In this document: positions 47,002 through 59,267 of the stretch, piece by piece
Layout: every line of letters begins with the position of its first letter
Position numbering within the stretch: position 1 is the first letter of the stretch
Assembly: GCF_028502605.1 (NCBI RefSeq)
Contig: NW_026611593.1
Location: forward strand, 930,001 to 994,000
From: Trichoderma breve
Lineage: Eukaryota > Ascomycota > Sordariomycetes > Hypocreales > Hypocreaceae
Direction of reading: 5' to 3'
Length of the DNA: 64,000 nucleotides
Notes under the pieces: generated by a model
The model's input: the letters and a program-made list of their open reading frames with translations, nothing else
Database searches by the model: none
Told to the model about the DNA's origin: nothing
Position numbers and translations under genes: made by a program

Positions 47002-49539
47002 TCACGCAGATAGCAAGAAGTCCTCCATATGCTGTAAATACTTGTACAACCCAACATCAACCCCATTATCCATCGTATCCTCCGCAAAACTAACCATCTG
47101 CAAAGCCTTGGGAAAGTCCTCTTCCGAAGGAAAGTGCCCGCTCGAAAGAGAATGTTGAATCGTCAACGCAATTCGCAAATAGGTCCGTGGTTTCCCGGCG
47201 AACAATTGAGCCCATTTATTCTTCGGCTCCTTGTCCTTCTCCTGGATCTTGCCCCCGGGTGGGAAGCTGGATAAAAGTTCGGGCGGGAAGCATGTGTCTG
47301 TCAGCTGCTCTTGTTGGGCAATCTCGACGGATTCTGTTGTTTGGATGTGTGCGATGATTTGTTTGATGAATTTGAGGACATTGTTGGCGTTTTCGTGGAG
47401 GCTTCGGAATTTGTTCATGACGTTTGTGTAGACCATTAGGTCGCGTTTGTTGTCTGCGGCGAGGGTTCCGGTATTGAGTATTTTTGCGTCTAACACTTGC
47501 CATATGAGCGGAATGGCTGAGAAGGTGACACTGGCGATCGAGTCAGTATGAAGTTCCGCGTGGAAGAAGACAGCTTGCTTACAATGTGTTTGGCAAGTAC
47601 TGGACAAGACCTAGACGGGCCAAATGCATGAATACTCCAGTAATGCCCTTCAAGGCAGAGTCCATCTCTGCTTGCACTTGTAAATCGTTCTCCTGAGAGT
47701 CGGAAGCATGACTAGGATTGGATACGGATAACAACATCATGTGATAACACAAACTCGCTCTCGCGGAACTATTAAAGATGTCAGCGCATGGCCTATCTCC
47801 TACTGTTCAAAACTTCTGTTGAACTTACTAGTAGTAGATAAATGTCATTTTGGTAAACATTGTCAACGCCTTGTGGATGCCAATTGATGGCGTGGAAATC
47901 TCGAATCGTTCCTTCGTTTTGCGGTACCAAACATCCAACAGCTGCAGCGTTTCAACGCAAGTATCAGATTCTTTCTGAATATCCGCATCTGATTTAACAC
48001 TCTTAGGACCTGACGCAGGGTACAGAATAACAAGAGCCTTGTTCAACGGAATGATGAGTTCGCAAAAGGCCGACATCATGTGCGCCAAAATCTGCTTCGT
48101 CGGCCTATCGTACACCGTAGAAACCCCTAGTTCATCCGAAAAGTCGGCGAGGGTGAGTCCTGGCAGACTAAAGTCGAATTCGTCGCACCCAATGTTTAAG
48201 GGCCGTCGTAAGCTCAAAGACATGACCCTGTCTCGCAATATGCAGGCCCACCAGAGTCGTTTGAGGATGAGTTTTGAAGGGTTGTCATCACTGAGGGTGT
48301 AGTACTGATCCGCTCGAGCACATCGAGCATAGTGAACGGCATTTACCATCCAATGTGTGTTTGTCGTGTCGCTTGGCGCAGGTGAGTGGTAGGTCAACAT
48401 GACGGCTACTTGGGCATTGACAACATTGTTTCTGTGGATATCGAACTGCATCATTGTCTATATTGCGAAAGAATTGTTAGAATATATCTCATATCGCACT
48501 AGGTATGACTTCTCTAACCTTTGCCAACATGTAAAGCTCGGTGTGAGCCGATTGTACGCTGCTATATCCAAGGCTGAGCAGTGTTGACGGCTTAACGTAC
48601 TGTGGACACGTTAATCTTGATTCACAAGGATTGAAGCGATTGATGAGCTTACGGGAGATGAGATGAACAGTATGGCCCGAATCAAGAGAAGGGGGATGCG
48701 GGCCTCTGCTGCCCAGAATTCTGCCTCGCTGAGAAGAGGGATGATGGGGTGGATATGTGAGAAGTATTGATGAAAGAACTCTTCCAGTAGCGTGTCTGAG
48801 GGCAGGGAGAGACAGCCTTTTTCTGTCAAGTACTTGACATCAGTATGGCTAAGTTGATTGAGGTAACCGGGATCGACAAAATAGTAGTTGGTGTACGGCA
48901 CGGAACGCGTAGGTGGCTGCAACCCAAAGATGGTGGTTTTGTCGTAGTCAAGCCCCCAAGGGTTGCCAACGCCATCGAGGCTAGGTCGCCGTCCAATTTG
49001 ACTTGGGTCGATAGTGCCATCAGTGAAGGTGAAGTTGTGTTTTGAAGCCTCGGTATGAGAATCTGAATCATCTTGCTGAAACACTGGTATTGTGGATGGG
49101 GTAGTCCTAGATGGCGGACTAGAAGATGAGGATGGTGTGTGATCACTCTTTACTTCTGCTTGTGCCGTTGGAGCTGAGTGAATATGACGTGAAGGCCTCA
49201 ACTTCTCTTCAGCCAGAGAGCGAGACTGGTCCAAGCGCTCCTTTTCCTCTTGTTCTATGACCCGCTTCACCCGTTGTTCCCTTTCGAGATAAGACGAATC
49301 AGTATGGATGTGATATGCTCTCCACATGCCATGTCAACTTACCATTTCCGCTTCCGCGGTGTGACCTTGCAATTGGCCGAATCCAGCCGACAGTTTGTAC
49401 AAGGAAAGCCAGTTACCACCACATCACACCTCACTTTGCGTATTCTACAGACGGTACAGGCATGACTTGCCCGGAGCCGAGTCCGTGATAGCGGGGAGCC
49501 GGGACCTGAGGCCTCTTCGTCAGACTTGGACGAACTCAT
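47002..49539 (-). CDS. Zn(II)2Cys6 binuclear-cluster transcription factor
   Basis: Six exons on the minus strand, 49539-49343, 49280-48653, 48599-48519, 48457-47829, 47768-47583 and 47530-47002, give 749 residues; introns are 52-62 nt. The DNA-binding cluster is canonical: C28-x2-C31-x6-C38-x8-C47-x2-C50-x6-C57, with a basic stretch RIRKVR and the following linker TPRKRKW. The coiled-coil-like segment EQRVKRVIEQEEKERL (about 67-83) would mediate dimerisation. A fungal_trans middle homology region begins near 205 (LNQLSHTDVKYLTEKGC, HIHPIIPLLSEAEFW) and continues through YARCARADQYYTLSDD. The layout resembles cutinase-factor/AmdR-like regulators. It is nuclear and lies between the cupin and peptidase genes, so local control of these neighbours is plausible but not shown. 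An in-frame TGA precedes the ATG. Confidence 0.94.
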
Positions 49540-50300
49540 TGCCTCCACTTCGCTTCCGGATTGTGGTGAGTTAGAGGGCACTTTTGTATTGTCAGCCTCT
49601 CAGGGTGAAGATTGCTGTTGGTTCGCCTTTGCCTCAATGTGGCGATACGGAGGGGAACCTTGTGTGGGTTTGAGATCTGGGATTACAGATAAGAAATGCA
49701 GATTCTGGGTTCATGCGAGCCGAAGAATCTGGGGAAAATAATCTAGAAGCAGCCTGGCAAATGTCAAACGGCCTCCCAGTTATTTTTCACTTGGCTCTTT
49801 TCCAGCTTGTTAATCATTCTTCGGCTTCGGCTTATGGAGACTTGAAGGGCGTATTCGGCTGGGGGTGGGGAATGCACCAGTTCCCCGGCATTTCTGGCGA
49901 ATCGGAACCGCGCGATTTACCCTCGGTTAATTTCGATAAGCCGGATAGGGAAGTACCAAAGTATCTTTGGCTTCTTCCCCAGAACTCATGTGAATCTGGA
50001 GAAACTCCGTGCCCTAGAATATGGGGAATTATGTACTAAGGAAATAGGAGAAACTACGGTGAGTAGTGAATGGCTTTGTAATCGTTTTGGATTCATTTGC
50101 ATGTAGAAAATTGTACTTTTCCATGTATTTGCCCCCGAGTTCCTCAAATACCAGGCTTCAAATTCTTTGAGAGACTCACACCATCACACCAACTCGGAGG
50201 CCAATCCCACATGATGAGAGACTCAGTCTTCGATATAATTTTTTGACATACACATATGTACAAATTTCACTCCTTGAGTCCAATAATTTCCCCATTCTGC
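49540..50300. other. Promoter of the Zn2Cys6 gene and 3' flank of the peptidase gene
   Basis: Both neighbours are on the minus strand. The stretch has no supported ORF. Its left part should hold the regulator's promoter and its right part the peptidase terminator. Confidence 0.55.
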
Positions 50301-52101
50301 TTAGAACTTGGCGGCGTCAAAGTTGCGCACAAAGTTGTAGTAGAACTTGAGCATCTCAATGTGTCCATCAACCTTGGCATGCTCGTCAATGGTGTGGATG
50401 TTGTTCTCAGCATGGTATCGATCAGGCGTGAAGCGCCAAATGTTGTCCGAAAGGCCTGCCATCAATTATCAGTACAATTCAACAACTCCTCTCTGTAAAG
50501 TCATCACATAGCTTACCAATGTAGTGACGGGTGTCAGTGTTGCCCGTCATAATCTCTCCAGTAGGAACCACGGTTCCATTGTCGAAAGCAAAGGTGTGTC
50601 GAACGGTACCGGCAAAAACATCCCAAGCCGCGCCACTGGTGGGGGAGATAGGGCTGGGGTGCGATTTGCCATTAGTTGACAATATCAAAGTGCCCTTGTA
50701 GTCGATGACCTCGTGCGACTCGGCCACCTCTTCGGATTCCAGGCCGGCGACGTATTTCTGATATTCATCGTCACCTGGATAAGGCTTAAGGGTCAGGCCG
50801 TACTTCTTGATGATGTTGCGAACACGTCGAACAGCATTGTGCTGAACTTCGGCAAGGCTGTTTTGGTGTGCAACTCGGTAGTTGACGCCAAGAACAGTCT
50901 TCTCTGGCATGGCATTCATCTTTTGTCCACCGTTGATCACGTCGACAGCCTGCGAGGTCTGAACAATGTACTGGGTATTTCGGCCGGCCCTAACCAGGAA
51001 ATGCGTGATGCCTTCCAAATCACCCCGTTGAACCAGCTTGGTAAGGTCAGGGTAGGCTTCAGGTGAGTATCGCGCTTGGCATTTGAGGTGGTTGTGAACC
51101 GGGCCATCCTCAATCAGGCTGGCCTTGAACGGGTGCGACTCGAGCTCGGTGATGATTTCAGCAATGATACCAATGCCCGTGTGGGGGAAAGGAATAGAGC
51201 TGTGGCCGCCGACAACGTCCAGCTCGAAGAAGATGTCGATGTGGCCCTTCTCCGACACGGCTGGGAGAACATAGAGAGTGTTGCCAACTTCCTGCAAGCC
51301 AAGACCTCCCTCATCCAGGATAGCAGCGAAGCTATCCTTGCCATACCGCTCCTTGAGGAGAGGTGCAATCTTGCCGGCGCCGCGGAAGCCAGAGCACTCC
51401 TCGTCGAATCCAAAGGCGAGCATAAACGTGCGCTTCGGTACCCAGTCGCTGTTAGATAACAGTGATTCAAATGCTGACAAGACTGCTGTGAGACTGTTCT
51501 TGTCATCTGAAACTCCTCGTCCCCAGATGTACTCGCCATCATACACGGCATCGAAGGGAGGGTAAGTCCATGTCGATGGATCAGCAACCGGGACGACATC
51601 TTGGTGGGCCATCAATAGCACAGGCTTGAGGGAATCGTCTGAACCCTTGATTGTGTAAAGAAGGCCGAGAGTGTTGACTTTCTCCAGCTTAGCTCGCTTG
51701 TGCCTGCTGGCTGTTAGAAGTTTGGTTAAAACGCGAGTGGGAATATACCCTGCTCACACAACGGGGAATGTCTCTTTCAAGACATCATGAAGTTTGTAAA
51801 AGGGCTCCCAGCGCTCATCTTGACCGACGTCGCGCAAGTCGTCGTAAGACACAGATGGGACCTGGACGATGGCCTGAAGACGCTTGATCTGCTGGTCGCG
51901 TGCCGATTTGGAAGAGAAAAGCTTGTCGGCAGAAGGCAATCCGTCGCCTGTCGGGTCCAGAACCGGAGGCAAATCGCACTGATACTTGGAGGGCGTGATG
52001 GAGCCGAGCGGCGCTTGGCCGTAGCCTCCCGCCGGGGCCGCGATGTAGGCGGAAACACCAGCGGCTCCGGCCAGGAGCATGGACAGTTTAGCCATTGCCA
52101 T
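50301..52101 (-). CDS. M20 family metallopeptidase (carboxypeptidase S-like)
   Basis: Three exons on the minus strand, 52101-51758, 51703-50517 and 50455-50301, give 561 residues; introns are 54 and 61 nt. The zinc-site residues of M20 peptidases are present: H148 and D150 in MAHQDVVPV, D181 in GRGVSDDK, E216-E217 in GFDEECSG, and the late H508 in DTRHYIG. The N terminus MAMAKLSMLLAGAAGVSA is a likely signal peptide. The enzyme should therefore be secreted or vacuolar, like yeast carboxypeptidase S, which releases C-terminal residues from peptides. M20 members also hydrolyse N-acyl amino acids, so an amidohydrolase role in detoxification is an alternative. The first of two nearby ATGs (52101 and 52095) is used. 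Confidence 0.94.
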
Positions 52102-54480
52102 TGTGAAGATGCGAATCGTCAGCCAGTGATTCGCGGGTTTCAAGCGAAGAACAGGGACAGAAGAGAGAAGAAAGTGGTGAAGAGAAGACGGGATCGAGCT
52201 CGGTTTATCAGTGCTCCGAAGAGCTCCAAGCCGAGCTGCACATCCCCGCCACACATAGCTAGGCCCCTTGCATATTACGTCTTAGTGTAGGCCGAATTGG
52301 GGTCGGGGAAAAAAGTCCCTTTGCCTGTTTCTGGATAATTGGAGACCTACAGCGATGCAAGAGGCAAGCGATTCGATCTGTGTTCAATCTACAGAGTAGG
52401 CGAGAACTGAATAAGTCGTTGATAAATTTCATCTCTCATTGTTGAATAGGCAATGTGTTGTAATAGACGTTCTCCCGATATGTAATCTACTCTAAATTCT
52501 CCTCATCCGCTTGCAGCCCTGAGACAAAGACATCGTATATCCTGGTGGATAAGGGCCGCGATGTCGGCCAAGCTCTTATCTCGCAATGACGGATCCTTTT
52601 AACGTGCTTCTGGCCCGTCTCTTGTTTAAACAGTAGCGCATTGACTGGGATTACGGACGCTGAATGTGATTGAATGGATAAACTGTCTGCGGGACTAGCA
52701 CCGCCGTTTAGTGGGATCGGCTCCCTGTTCCGACAATTCGTGCCGTCAACTTATCTACGAACGAGGGATAGAGCTATCTTTGGGCGGGATCCGTGAGGCG
52801 TAGCCTGCGGGGATGATTTGGCGGACGGATACCTCTACCGTGTGGGTGGAGTGGCCGGATATAGAAGCTATTCCCGTGGTGAGACGCTTAATCTTACACC
52901 ATATTTTCGCAGTCTTATAAGGACTAATTATAGAGAAACAGCCGCAAAAGGCCTTCGAATCCACGATCGAAGGATAAACAATAAACTGGATAAGGCGGGA
53001 CAAAGTCAATCTGGTTGTCAAGTTACAAAAAGATATGCTGGAATTCTCGTAATGCTCAAGTATGCATAAGATCTTTTACGTGCATTAATCTTCAACCTTG
53101 ATCCAACAGCTCAACGATTTTCTACAGGATTAATCCCAAACTTTATAGCTCAATCGACAATATTTATCTTTTTTGTGGCCTTGACAAATGAATTAAGGAA
53201 GAAACACATTAGTGCTACGTAAGGAGCATAGCCTCATGCTGTGAGCCTCACGTTTACAGTTCCGCTCCCCGTTTCTCAAAGGTTCGGCTCCCATTCATTA
53301 TCCAGGTATCACAATCTTTTACAATTTACAAGTTAATACGTCTTTGTATCAGCGGTCAGTCTGTTTGTCATAATAGTAAGATGTGAATGACTCTTTTGTT
53401 GCTGCCTGCATATGCCACCAGCCGCAACTTGACGGCATGTCCTCACACTCTGACATTTTTTGGGTTACGCAGACGTAAATTACGACGTGAGTGCATCATT
53501 TCGTACTCAATTGATGATACTCCATTTGCAGCACATAGTCAATCGTATAACACACTGGGCAGAAGGTAAGAGTAAAGGCGAGGGAGATGATTCTCACACA
53601 AAAAGACGCACCATGTCTCCCCAAATTCTGTAACATCCAGCAGAGCAAGTACCATGTCACACAAATGGTATAATCGAAGCGTTTCTCACGTTCCATCGTT
53701 TTGTTATAACCTTATAGCAAGGTTGGTGTTGCTCCCATCGGTTGAGCCCAACAAACTATGAAGCTGCGTAATAGTAGACAAATTAGCCTGACCCAAGTGC
53801 AATACAAATTTAATAACCTTCGCATTTGCCAAAGGGTTTCCATGGGAGTAGGGATTGCATCTTAAAAAGAGCCTACACAAAGATCTTCTTTCATGCGGAA
53901 TGGTTTGCCGTTTAAAGTAAATAGGGCCAGATGCAGTCACCAAAAGGGAAATCCACCCCTTCCCGCTCCAAAGAACGATGCTTCGGTTTCGTTATTATCT
54001 TTGTCAGCTTCTTTAACAAGTAATTAGTGGATTGAAATCACCCCTTACACTTCAATACACTTACAAATACAGTTGGAGAATATCCTTATTCGGTAATTTA
54101 TAAAGCTACGATTCCCGCTTTGACTTCAATCTTACACTGCGGCTAAAGCGGCGTTATAGCCGATCCGTGTTCTGCACCAATGGAACATGATGAGCAAAGA
54201 TAGAGCAAAGCGGTCGAAATAAACGTTTTTGGCTTGTTCACAATATTAGAATGTGAAATTGATTGGATTCCGCCACGGGCGGTGTTGATACGATCAAAAT
54301 ACTTAAAAGAGTCGCTTGCCTACGTTTGATGTTGGCTTAATCCACACATCAACACTGGCAGATCAGTAGCCAGTAACTCCAATAACCCGAATTCTACATC
54401 CAATAATCTGCTATTCTATACATACCTCTTATAGTTCTTCTTCCCAAGAGACCTTACATGAGCATATTGCTCATACATCA
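52102..54480. other. Divergent region between peptidase and MFS transporter genes
   Basis: A 2.4 kb divergent intergenic region, AT-rich between about 52.9 and 54.3 kb. Only short chance ORFs are seen. The GC-richer left 200 bp is the peptidase leader and the right 200 bp the transporter leader. Confidence 0.55.
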
Positions 54481-56241
54481 ATGGCAGACTCCGACTTTTA
54501 TTCTCCTCCAATGGAGAAATCTCCAACAATCATAGCCTCATCTGGATCAGAGCAATATGAGAGCCAACCAGCTCGGCAGAAAGAATCGCAGATTGAGCAA
54601 GGCGGACGACCGCAGCCTTCATCTGCAGAAGATACCCTGGCATTAGGGCCTCACAATCATGGTGATAAAACTGCAACTCACGATAACGTCAGAAAGATTA
54701 CTGGCATCAGATGGTTTCTTCTTTGTTCAGCCCTATATGCCACTGCCTTATTATACGGGCTTGATACCACCATCGCAGCGGACGTTCAGAGCGCGGTCAT
54801 TGAGACATTCGAAGATATTTCACAGCTTGCGTGGCTTGGCGCCGGATTTACTCTGGGCTCCGTGGCAGTCATTTTACCATACGGAGCACTTTACAGCATG
54901 TTCTCCTTGAAGTATCTCTACATTGCAGGAGTTGTCCTCTTCAAGTTGGGCTCTGTACTCTGCGGCGCCGCACCATCTATGAATGTTCTCATCGTTGGAC
55001 GTGTTATCGCTGGAATGGGCGGGACAGGATTATACCTTGGCGTTTTGAACCACATCTCTGCATTTGCCACTCGTGAAGAAAGGGGAACCTATATCAATGG
55101 CATCGGATTTGTATGGGGTGTTGGTGCCTGCTTAGGTCCTGTTATCGGCGGCCTCTTTTCCGTCTCAAAGGCTACATGGCGTTGGGGTTTTTACATCAAT
55201 CTTGTCATTGGAGCAGCGACTGCTCCCATCTACATATTCAACCTCCCCAATGTTCATCCCGTTCGAGGAATCTCACTCTGGGATCGAATAAAGAGCATTG
55301 ACTACGTTGGAAGCGTACTCAGTAGTGGATTATGGGTGGCGTTTTCGTTGGCCTTTGTCTTCGCTGGCGGTGCCTGGAGATGGCAAGATGGGCGCACCAT
55401 TGCCACAATCATAGTCTTCGGATTGCTTACTGTGTTGTATATGGTGCAGCAATATTATTGTATCTTCACCACGCCGGAGACCCGCTCATTTCCTGTTCAC
55501 TTGCTTCGGTCCAGGTCACAGATTCTTACCGCCGTCTGCTCCGCGGCCTCTTATTCGGCACTTTACATACCGACTTACTTCATTCCCATCTACTTCCAAT
55601 TCGTTCAAAATGACACAGCGCTGAAGGCTGCGGTTCGACTTCTTCCCTTTCTCCTTGTAGCTGTGGCCTTCAATCTTGCGAGTGGTTATCTACTCGCCAA
55701 ACTCAAATACTACATGCCTATGTATTTGGTATCAGGAATACTTATTACAGTGGGAGGATCGCTGTTATATGTATACTTGAAACCTGAAACGCCCACTGCT
55801 AGCATTTACGGCATTAGTGTTGTGCTTGCCGTAGGAACAGGCTTGACGATGCAGATAGGATATGCAGTGGCTACACTGAAAGTCACGCCGGAAGATGTCG
55901 CCAAGTCGCTTAGCATGCAGAATGTGAGCCAGATGGGCGGTACAACCATTGCCCTTATCATTGCTGTTCTTGTCTTTGAATCTGCTGCTGTACGTAATGT
56001 TTCGGGAGTGCTGGAAGGCCAAGGTTTCTCGGACGCGCAGATTCGCGCCATTATTGCCGGAGCTCAGAGTACATTATTCGAAGATCTAAGCGATGACATG
56101 AAGAGGAACGTCATTCTTGCCATCACGAAAGCAATGCAGACTCCATTCATCTTGGTCATTGTGTCTGGGGCAGTTGATGTGATCTCTAGTTTTGCGATGA
56201 AGAGGGAGAAGTTGTTTGGAGAGATTGTGGCTGTTGGCTAG
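54481..56241 (+). CDS. MFS multidrug efflux transporter (DHA2, 14 TM)
   Basis: A single exon of 586 residues. A hydrophilic N-terminal tail of about 75 residues is followed by about 14 hydrophobic segments, as in drug:H+ antiporters of the DHA2 group such as fungal toxin-efflux pumps. Diagnostic stretches include LYGLDTTIAADVQSAVIETF in TM1 (acidic residue in LDTTI), VGRVIAGMGGTGLYLGVLNH, and motif C in TM5, WGVGACLGPVIGGLFS, which marks exporters. RGTYINGIGF lies between them. The long extracellular loop near VSGVLEGQGFSDAQIRAI before the last segment is also typical. It acts at the plasma or vacuolar membrane. The substrate is unknown. Neighbouring regulator, SDR and peptidase genes suggest a role in export or tolerance of a small molecule. 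Confidence 0.95.
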   Translation: MADSDFYSPPMEKSPTIIASSGSEQYESQPARQKESQIEQGGRPQPSSAEDTLALGPHNHGDKTATHDNVRKITGIRWFLLCSALYATALLYGLDTTIAADVQSAVIETFEDISQLAWLGAGFTLGSVAVILPYGALYSMFSLKYLYIAGVVLFKLGSVLCGAAPSMNVLIVGRVIAGMGGTGLYLGVLNHISAFATREERGTYINGIGFVWGVGACLGPVIGGLFSVSKATWRWGFYINLVIGAATAPIYIFNLPNVHPVRGISLWDRIKSIDYVGSVLSSGLWVAFSLAFVFAGGAWRWQDGRTIATIIVFGLLTVLYMVQQYYCIFTTPETRSFPVHLLRSRSQILTAVCSAASYSALYIPTYFIPIYFQFVQNDTALKAAVRLLPFLLVAVAFNLASGYLLAKLKYYMPMYLVSGILITVGGSLLYVYLKPETPTASIYGISVVLAVGTGLTMQIGYAVATLKVTPEDVAKSLSMQNVSQMGGTTIALIIAVLVFESAAVRNVSGVLEGQGFSDAQIRAIIAGAQSTLFEDLSDDMKRNVILAITKAMQTPFILVIVSGAVDVISSFAMKREKLFGEIVAVG

Positions 56242-56668
56242 AAAGTGTGCTACATAGGTAGAACTCACTCTTGCCAAAAGGATGAAGTATATCGTCCCAA
56301 TCATACAGACAGCCATGTGTAATATTAACGGGCTGACGATGGATGAAAATGGCGGACATTTGGACTTGTCGATGAAGATGCAACAATGAGCGGGGAGAAA
56401 TGTTGTAACGACCTTGGCGATAGGAAGAATTCCTTTCTATAGTGTATGGAGGGGTAATTTAGGTAGTAATTATGCGTGGATCTTGGTCACAAGCGAGTGA
56501 CAGAGGAATTATTTAGAAAGCACGGAGTCGAGTAAAGTATGCAATGCAAGTCACTTGAGCTGCGACAATTAGAATACAAGAGCAAATTTACTACGGAAAT
56601 TAAACCACTCTACAAAAATAGGATAGTACAAACAAAAGAAAAAGAAAAGAAAAGAAACCAAGAAAATA
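56242..56668. other. Convergent 3' flanks of MFS and MYND genes
   Basis: About 430 bp between convergent genes, with A-rich runs near 56630-56670. No further feature is seen. Confidence 0.55.
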
Positions 56669-57829
56669 CTACTTCGACAAAACTCGCGCCGACTCCTCCG
56701 CCACCACCATCTTCTGCAGCATCAGCCGCCCATCCGATCCCGCCGCCCCCTTGCCCAAAACCGACTCTGCAAACATCCGAAGTTGCATCGTCATAATGGC
56801 ATCTTCGTACACAACCACAATCTCAATGTCCCGGGTCATGGCGTGGAGGTCGTGGTAGTTGTCCTGCCGTTTGTCGATGCCCTTAGTAAGGCACTCGACA
56901 CGCTTCTGGTCAGACCACCAAGGGGGCATCAAGCCCTTGGCTTCGGCTTGGTACAAGAAACGACGAAACGCCGGGCAAGAACTCACACGACCGCTGTAAA
57001 CGCTGTCGTTGTTCGTCATGCCGCCGTAGGTGAAGTCGTCGGCCTCTCGGAGCCGGAAGGAGTCGATGAGGAGGGCATACACGTCTTGCTTGTGGCGATC
57101 GTGCAGCCAGATGCCCTTGGCGAGGCGGGCGAAGGGGTTGGTGATGTGCGTCTTGAGAAACGGCACACGGTGAGGCTTTGCCAGGGTGTTGAGAGGAAGG
57201 ACGCTGGGATTGACACAAAAGAGGTTCCTGTGGGCCATCCAGTCTGTGAGCTGGCATTCCACGCTGCAGTATTCTACAGCCTCGCAGTTGAGGCAAGATC
57301 GAAGAGTTAATGCAGGCTCGCTGACGGCAGGATCATGTTGGCATCGAGCACATGCAGCGTGGGGAGCGATCTTCTCGGGAGAATCGTCTCTACCGGCAGA
57401 GCTGGATCCCTTCTTGCCCTTTGAGAGTTTGGCGAAGGCATTTGTGTCGACATTGTGGTTTATAACCTGGAGGAAGGGAGGAGTTTGATTAGATGACACA
57501 TGGTCTACCAGTGCTTCGATGAGTTGGAGTGCCTCGATGATGTTTTTGACGGAAACTTTCAGCTCAGACAGAAGAAGAGCTTCGACAACAGTAATGGTGG
57601 GCGTGAGAGAGTCTAGCTCAAGTAGTTCCATGGTAGAAGTGATTTCATCCTGGTTATCAAGAATATTGTTCAAGGTAGAACTACCCTGCTCTTGAGTGCT
57701 GAGCATAGATGTGACCGCGGGAGCCACTTCATGATGAGAACCGGGCGCCGAAGAGGGAGTAGAAGTCGGTTCTTGGTAATCAGGCACGTTGCTGCCGATA
57801 GGAGTCTCTTCTTCTCGAAGATCAGACAT
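56669..57829 (-). CDS. MYND-type zinc-finger protein
   Basis: A single exon of 386 residues starting at ATG 57829. The MYND finger is complete: C160-x2-C163, C179-x2-C182, C188-x3-C192-Q, W197, H200 and C205 (CARC...CLNCEAVEYCSVECQLTDW). MYND fingers bind two zinc ions and mediate protein-protein contacts. The first 155 residues are acidic and helical, with a Leu-rich stretch (VEALLLSELKVSVKNIIEAL). After the finger comes an uncharacterised fungal C-terminal domain of about 180 residues with a Trp-rich tract (MPPWWSDQKRVE). No SET, DEAF or other catalytic domain is visible. It resembles the many fungal MYND-only proteins of unknown role. The gene is convergent with the transporter and divergent from the repeat-rich 58-61 kb region. 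Confidence 0.92.
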   Translation of the reverse strand: MSDLREEETPIGSNVPDYQEPTSTPSSAPGSHHEVAPAVTSMLSTQEQGSSTLNNILDNQDEITSTMELLELDSLTPTITVVEALLLSELKVSVKNIIEALQLIEALVDHVSSNQTPPFLQVINHNVDTNAFAKLSKGKKGSSSAGRDDSPEKIAPHAACARCQHDPAVSEPALTLRSCLNCEAVEYCSVECQLTDWMAHRNLFCVNPSVLPLNTLAKPHRVPFLKTHITNPFARLAKGIWLHDRHKQDVYALLIDSFRLREADDFTYGGMTNNDSVYSGRVSSCPAFRRFLYQAEAKGLMPPWWSDQKRVECLTKGIDKRQDNYHDLHAMTRDIEIVVVYEDAIMTMQLRMFAESVLGKGAAGSDGRLMLQKMVVAEESARVLSK

Positions 57830-58440
57830 GATGACCGTGACTAGAAGTATCTTCTTGTTGATAAACAGGTGTTTGTTGACGAAAGTCTGCTGATGAGCGT
57901 TTGATCTTGAGAGAAAGAACTGCTAATTTTCGGGGTCACTATGCGTTCTGGGGAGTTTTCTGTTTAGCTAGATCTTACCTGAAATGCTAAGGCGAGTAGA
58001 TGTTGCAATACTGTAGATAGAATGTAGGATGATGTGAAGTATAGAATGGAAAGCCTCAAGAGTTGAGGAACGGCAAGCTGAGTTAACGAACCTTGGTGCG
58101 GAACTTGGGAAAGTTGGGAGTAAAATTTCTGAAAAAGAAAGACTAGAATAGAAGAAAAAAGAATCTACACCTCAGTAGTTGAAAAACAAGTGGGAAGAGT
58201 GATATGAAAGTGAGTGAGCAAACAGCTGGCTGCCAGTTTACATTTCAAAGGGGGGGAGGGGGGCCCAGTGGGTCAATGGCCTAGATGTCTGTCTGTAGAA
58301 ATCAGTGAATTACAATCCTTTTGAAAATCAGAATCAAGTTGCCTTGTAACTAACAGCAACAGCATATTAAACTCAAGAACTAAGATATTGACTTGTTGTG
58401 GTTTGGTATGTATTCCTCAGCAATTGTATACCTGCTTTAC
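57830..58440. other. Promoter and leader region of the MYND gene
   Basis: No ORF is supported. A purine block, G7-A-G6 on the plus strand at 58250-58263, is the main landmark; on the transcribed strand of the MYND gene it is a C/T block. Confidence 0.5.
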
Positions 58441-58830
58441 CCCTATTCTATTATCTTGCATTCTCCTTTGTGTTCCTGGATTTTTTCACATTTTGATTTT
58501 ATGCAGCTGACTTGAATCCATAGAGCAGCTGAAACAATGGACGTAGGCTGCTGGCCCTCTGTTTGTTTGGCACATTTAAAACCCACAAATCTTCCACTCG
58601 CACAAACAAAACCTTTTCCTTTCAACATCTCGACCTACCAGCAAAGCTGTATCAATCATCAACCATGCACCAGACCATCTGAGCAGATTCAAGCCTTTCC
58701 ACAAATAAGTCGTTTTTCTATTTCCTACCTCCTTTCCTGGTTTTCTCTAGAAAATCTGCTGGTGTTGATGGTACTCTAGGATATTTTCTTCGTCCCTCTC
58801 CCGCCCAACGCTGGGGATGATTTTTCCATT

Positions 58831-59175
58831 CCCTTTCGCACTATCCCAAGTTTCGATCTTTTCGTTAAGTCCTCTCTATCTCTATCCTAGTATCCTTGTC
58901 TTCTTTGTAGTGACATTATAGTTTAGCCTTGATGATATCCGCTACCTGAGCTCAATTGTTTTCTGACGAAGCAAGAGAAGATGCACCCTCAGCGGTCACT
59001 CCTGAGCTGGGATTCCTGTGTCGTTACAGATCTCTTAGAACTAAGTCAACTCCTCTTGTTTGCTCCCAGATAATAACATTCGATAGGTTTCTCTGGTTTT
59101 CCTCAATTGATCTCTCCCCCCTTTGCACAATCTTCTGCTTTTTGAATCGGTTAAGTCCCTCTACTTGCTCTATCT
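58831..59175. repeat. Diverged tandem duplication, C/T-rich
   Basis: 58831-58890 and 59119-59175 share, in order, CCCTTT-GCAC, a C/T-rich spacer, TTAAGTCC and CTCTATC, at an offset of about 288 bp. A further partial unit with AAGTC and CAGATAATAAC lies at about 59044-59078 and again at 59152-59189. Similarity is patchy, so the units are old or low-complexity. Confidence 0.45.
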
Positions 59176-59267
59176 GCTCAGATAATAACTCGCTCTAGAT
59201 CTTCATTTGACGTTGCCCTCGTTTTTCTCTGCTGCTAAGTGTCTCTTACCCCAATACTCTCGTGAAC

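Noticed and set aside
42264..56241. Secondary-metabolite biosynthetic gene cluster
   Set aside because: No polyketide synthase, peptide synthetase, terpene cyclase, prenyltransferase or P450 is present, so a biosynthetic claim is not supported. Only a catabolic or detoxification grouping is suggested.
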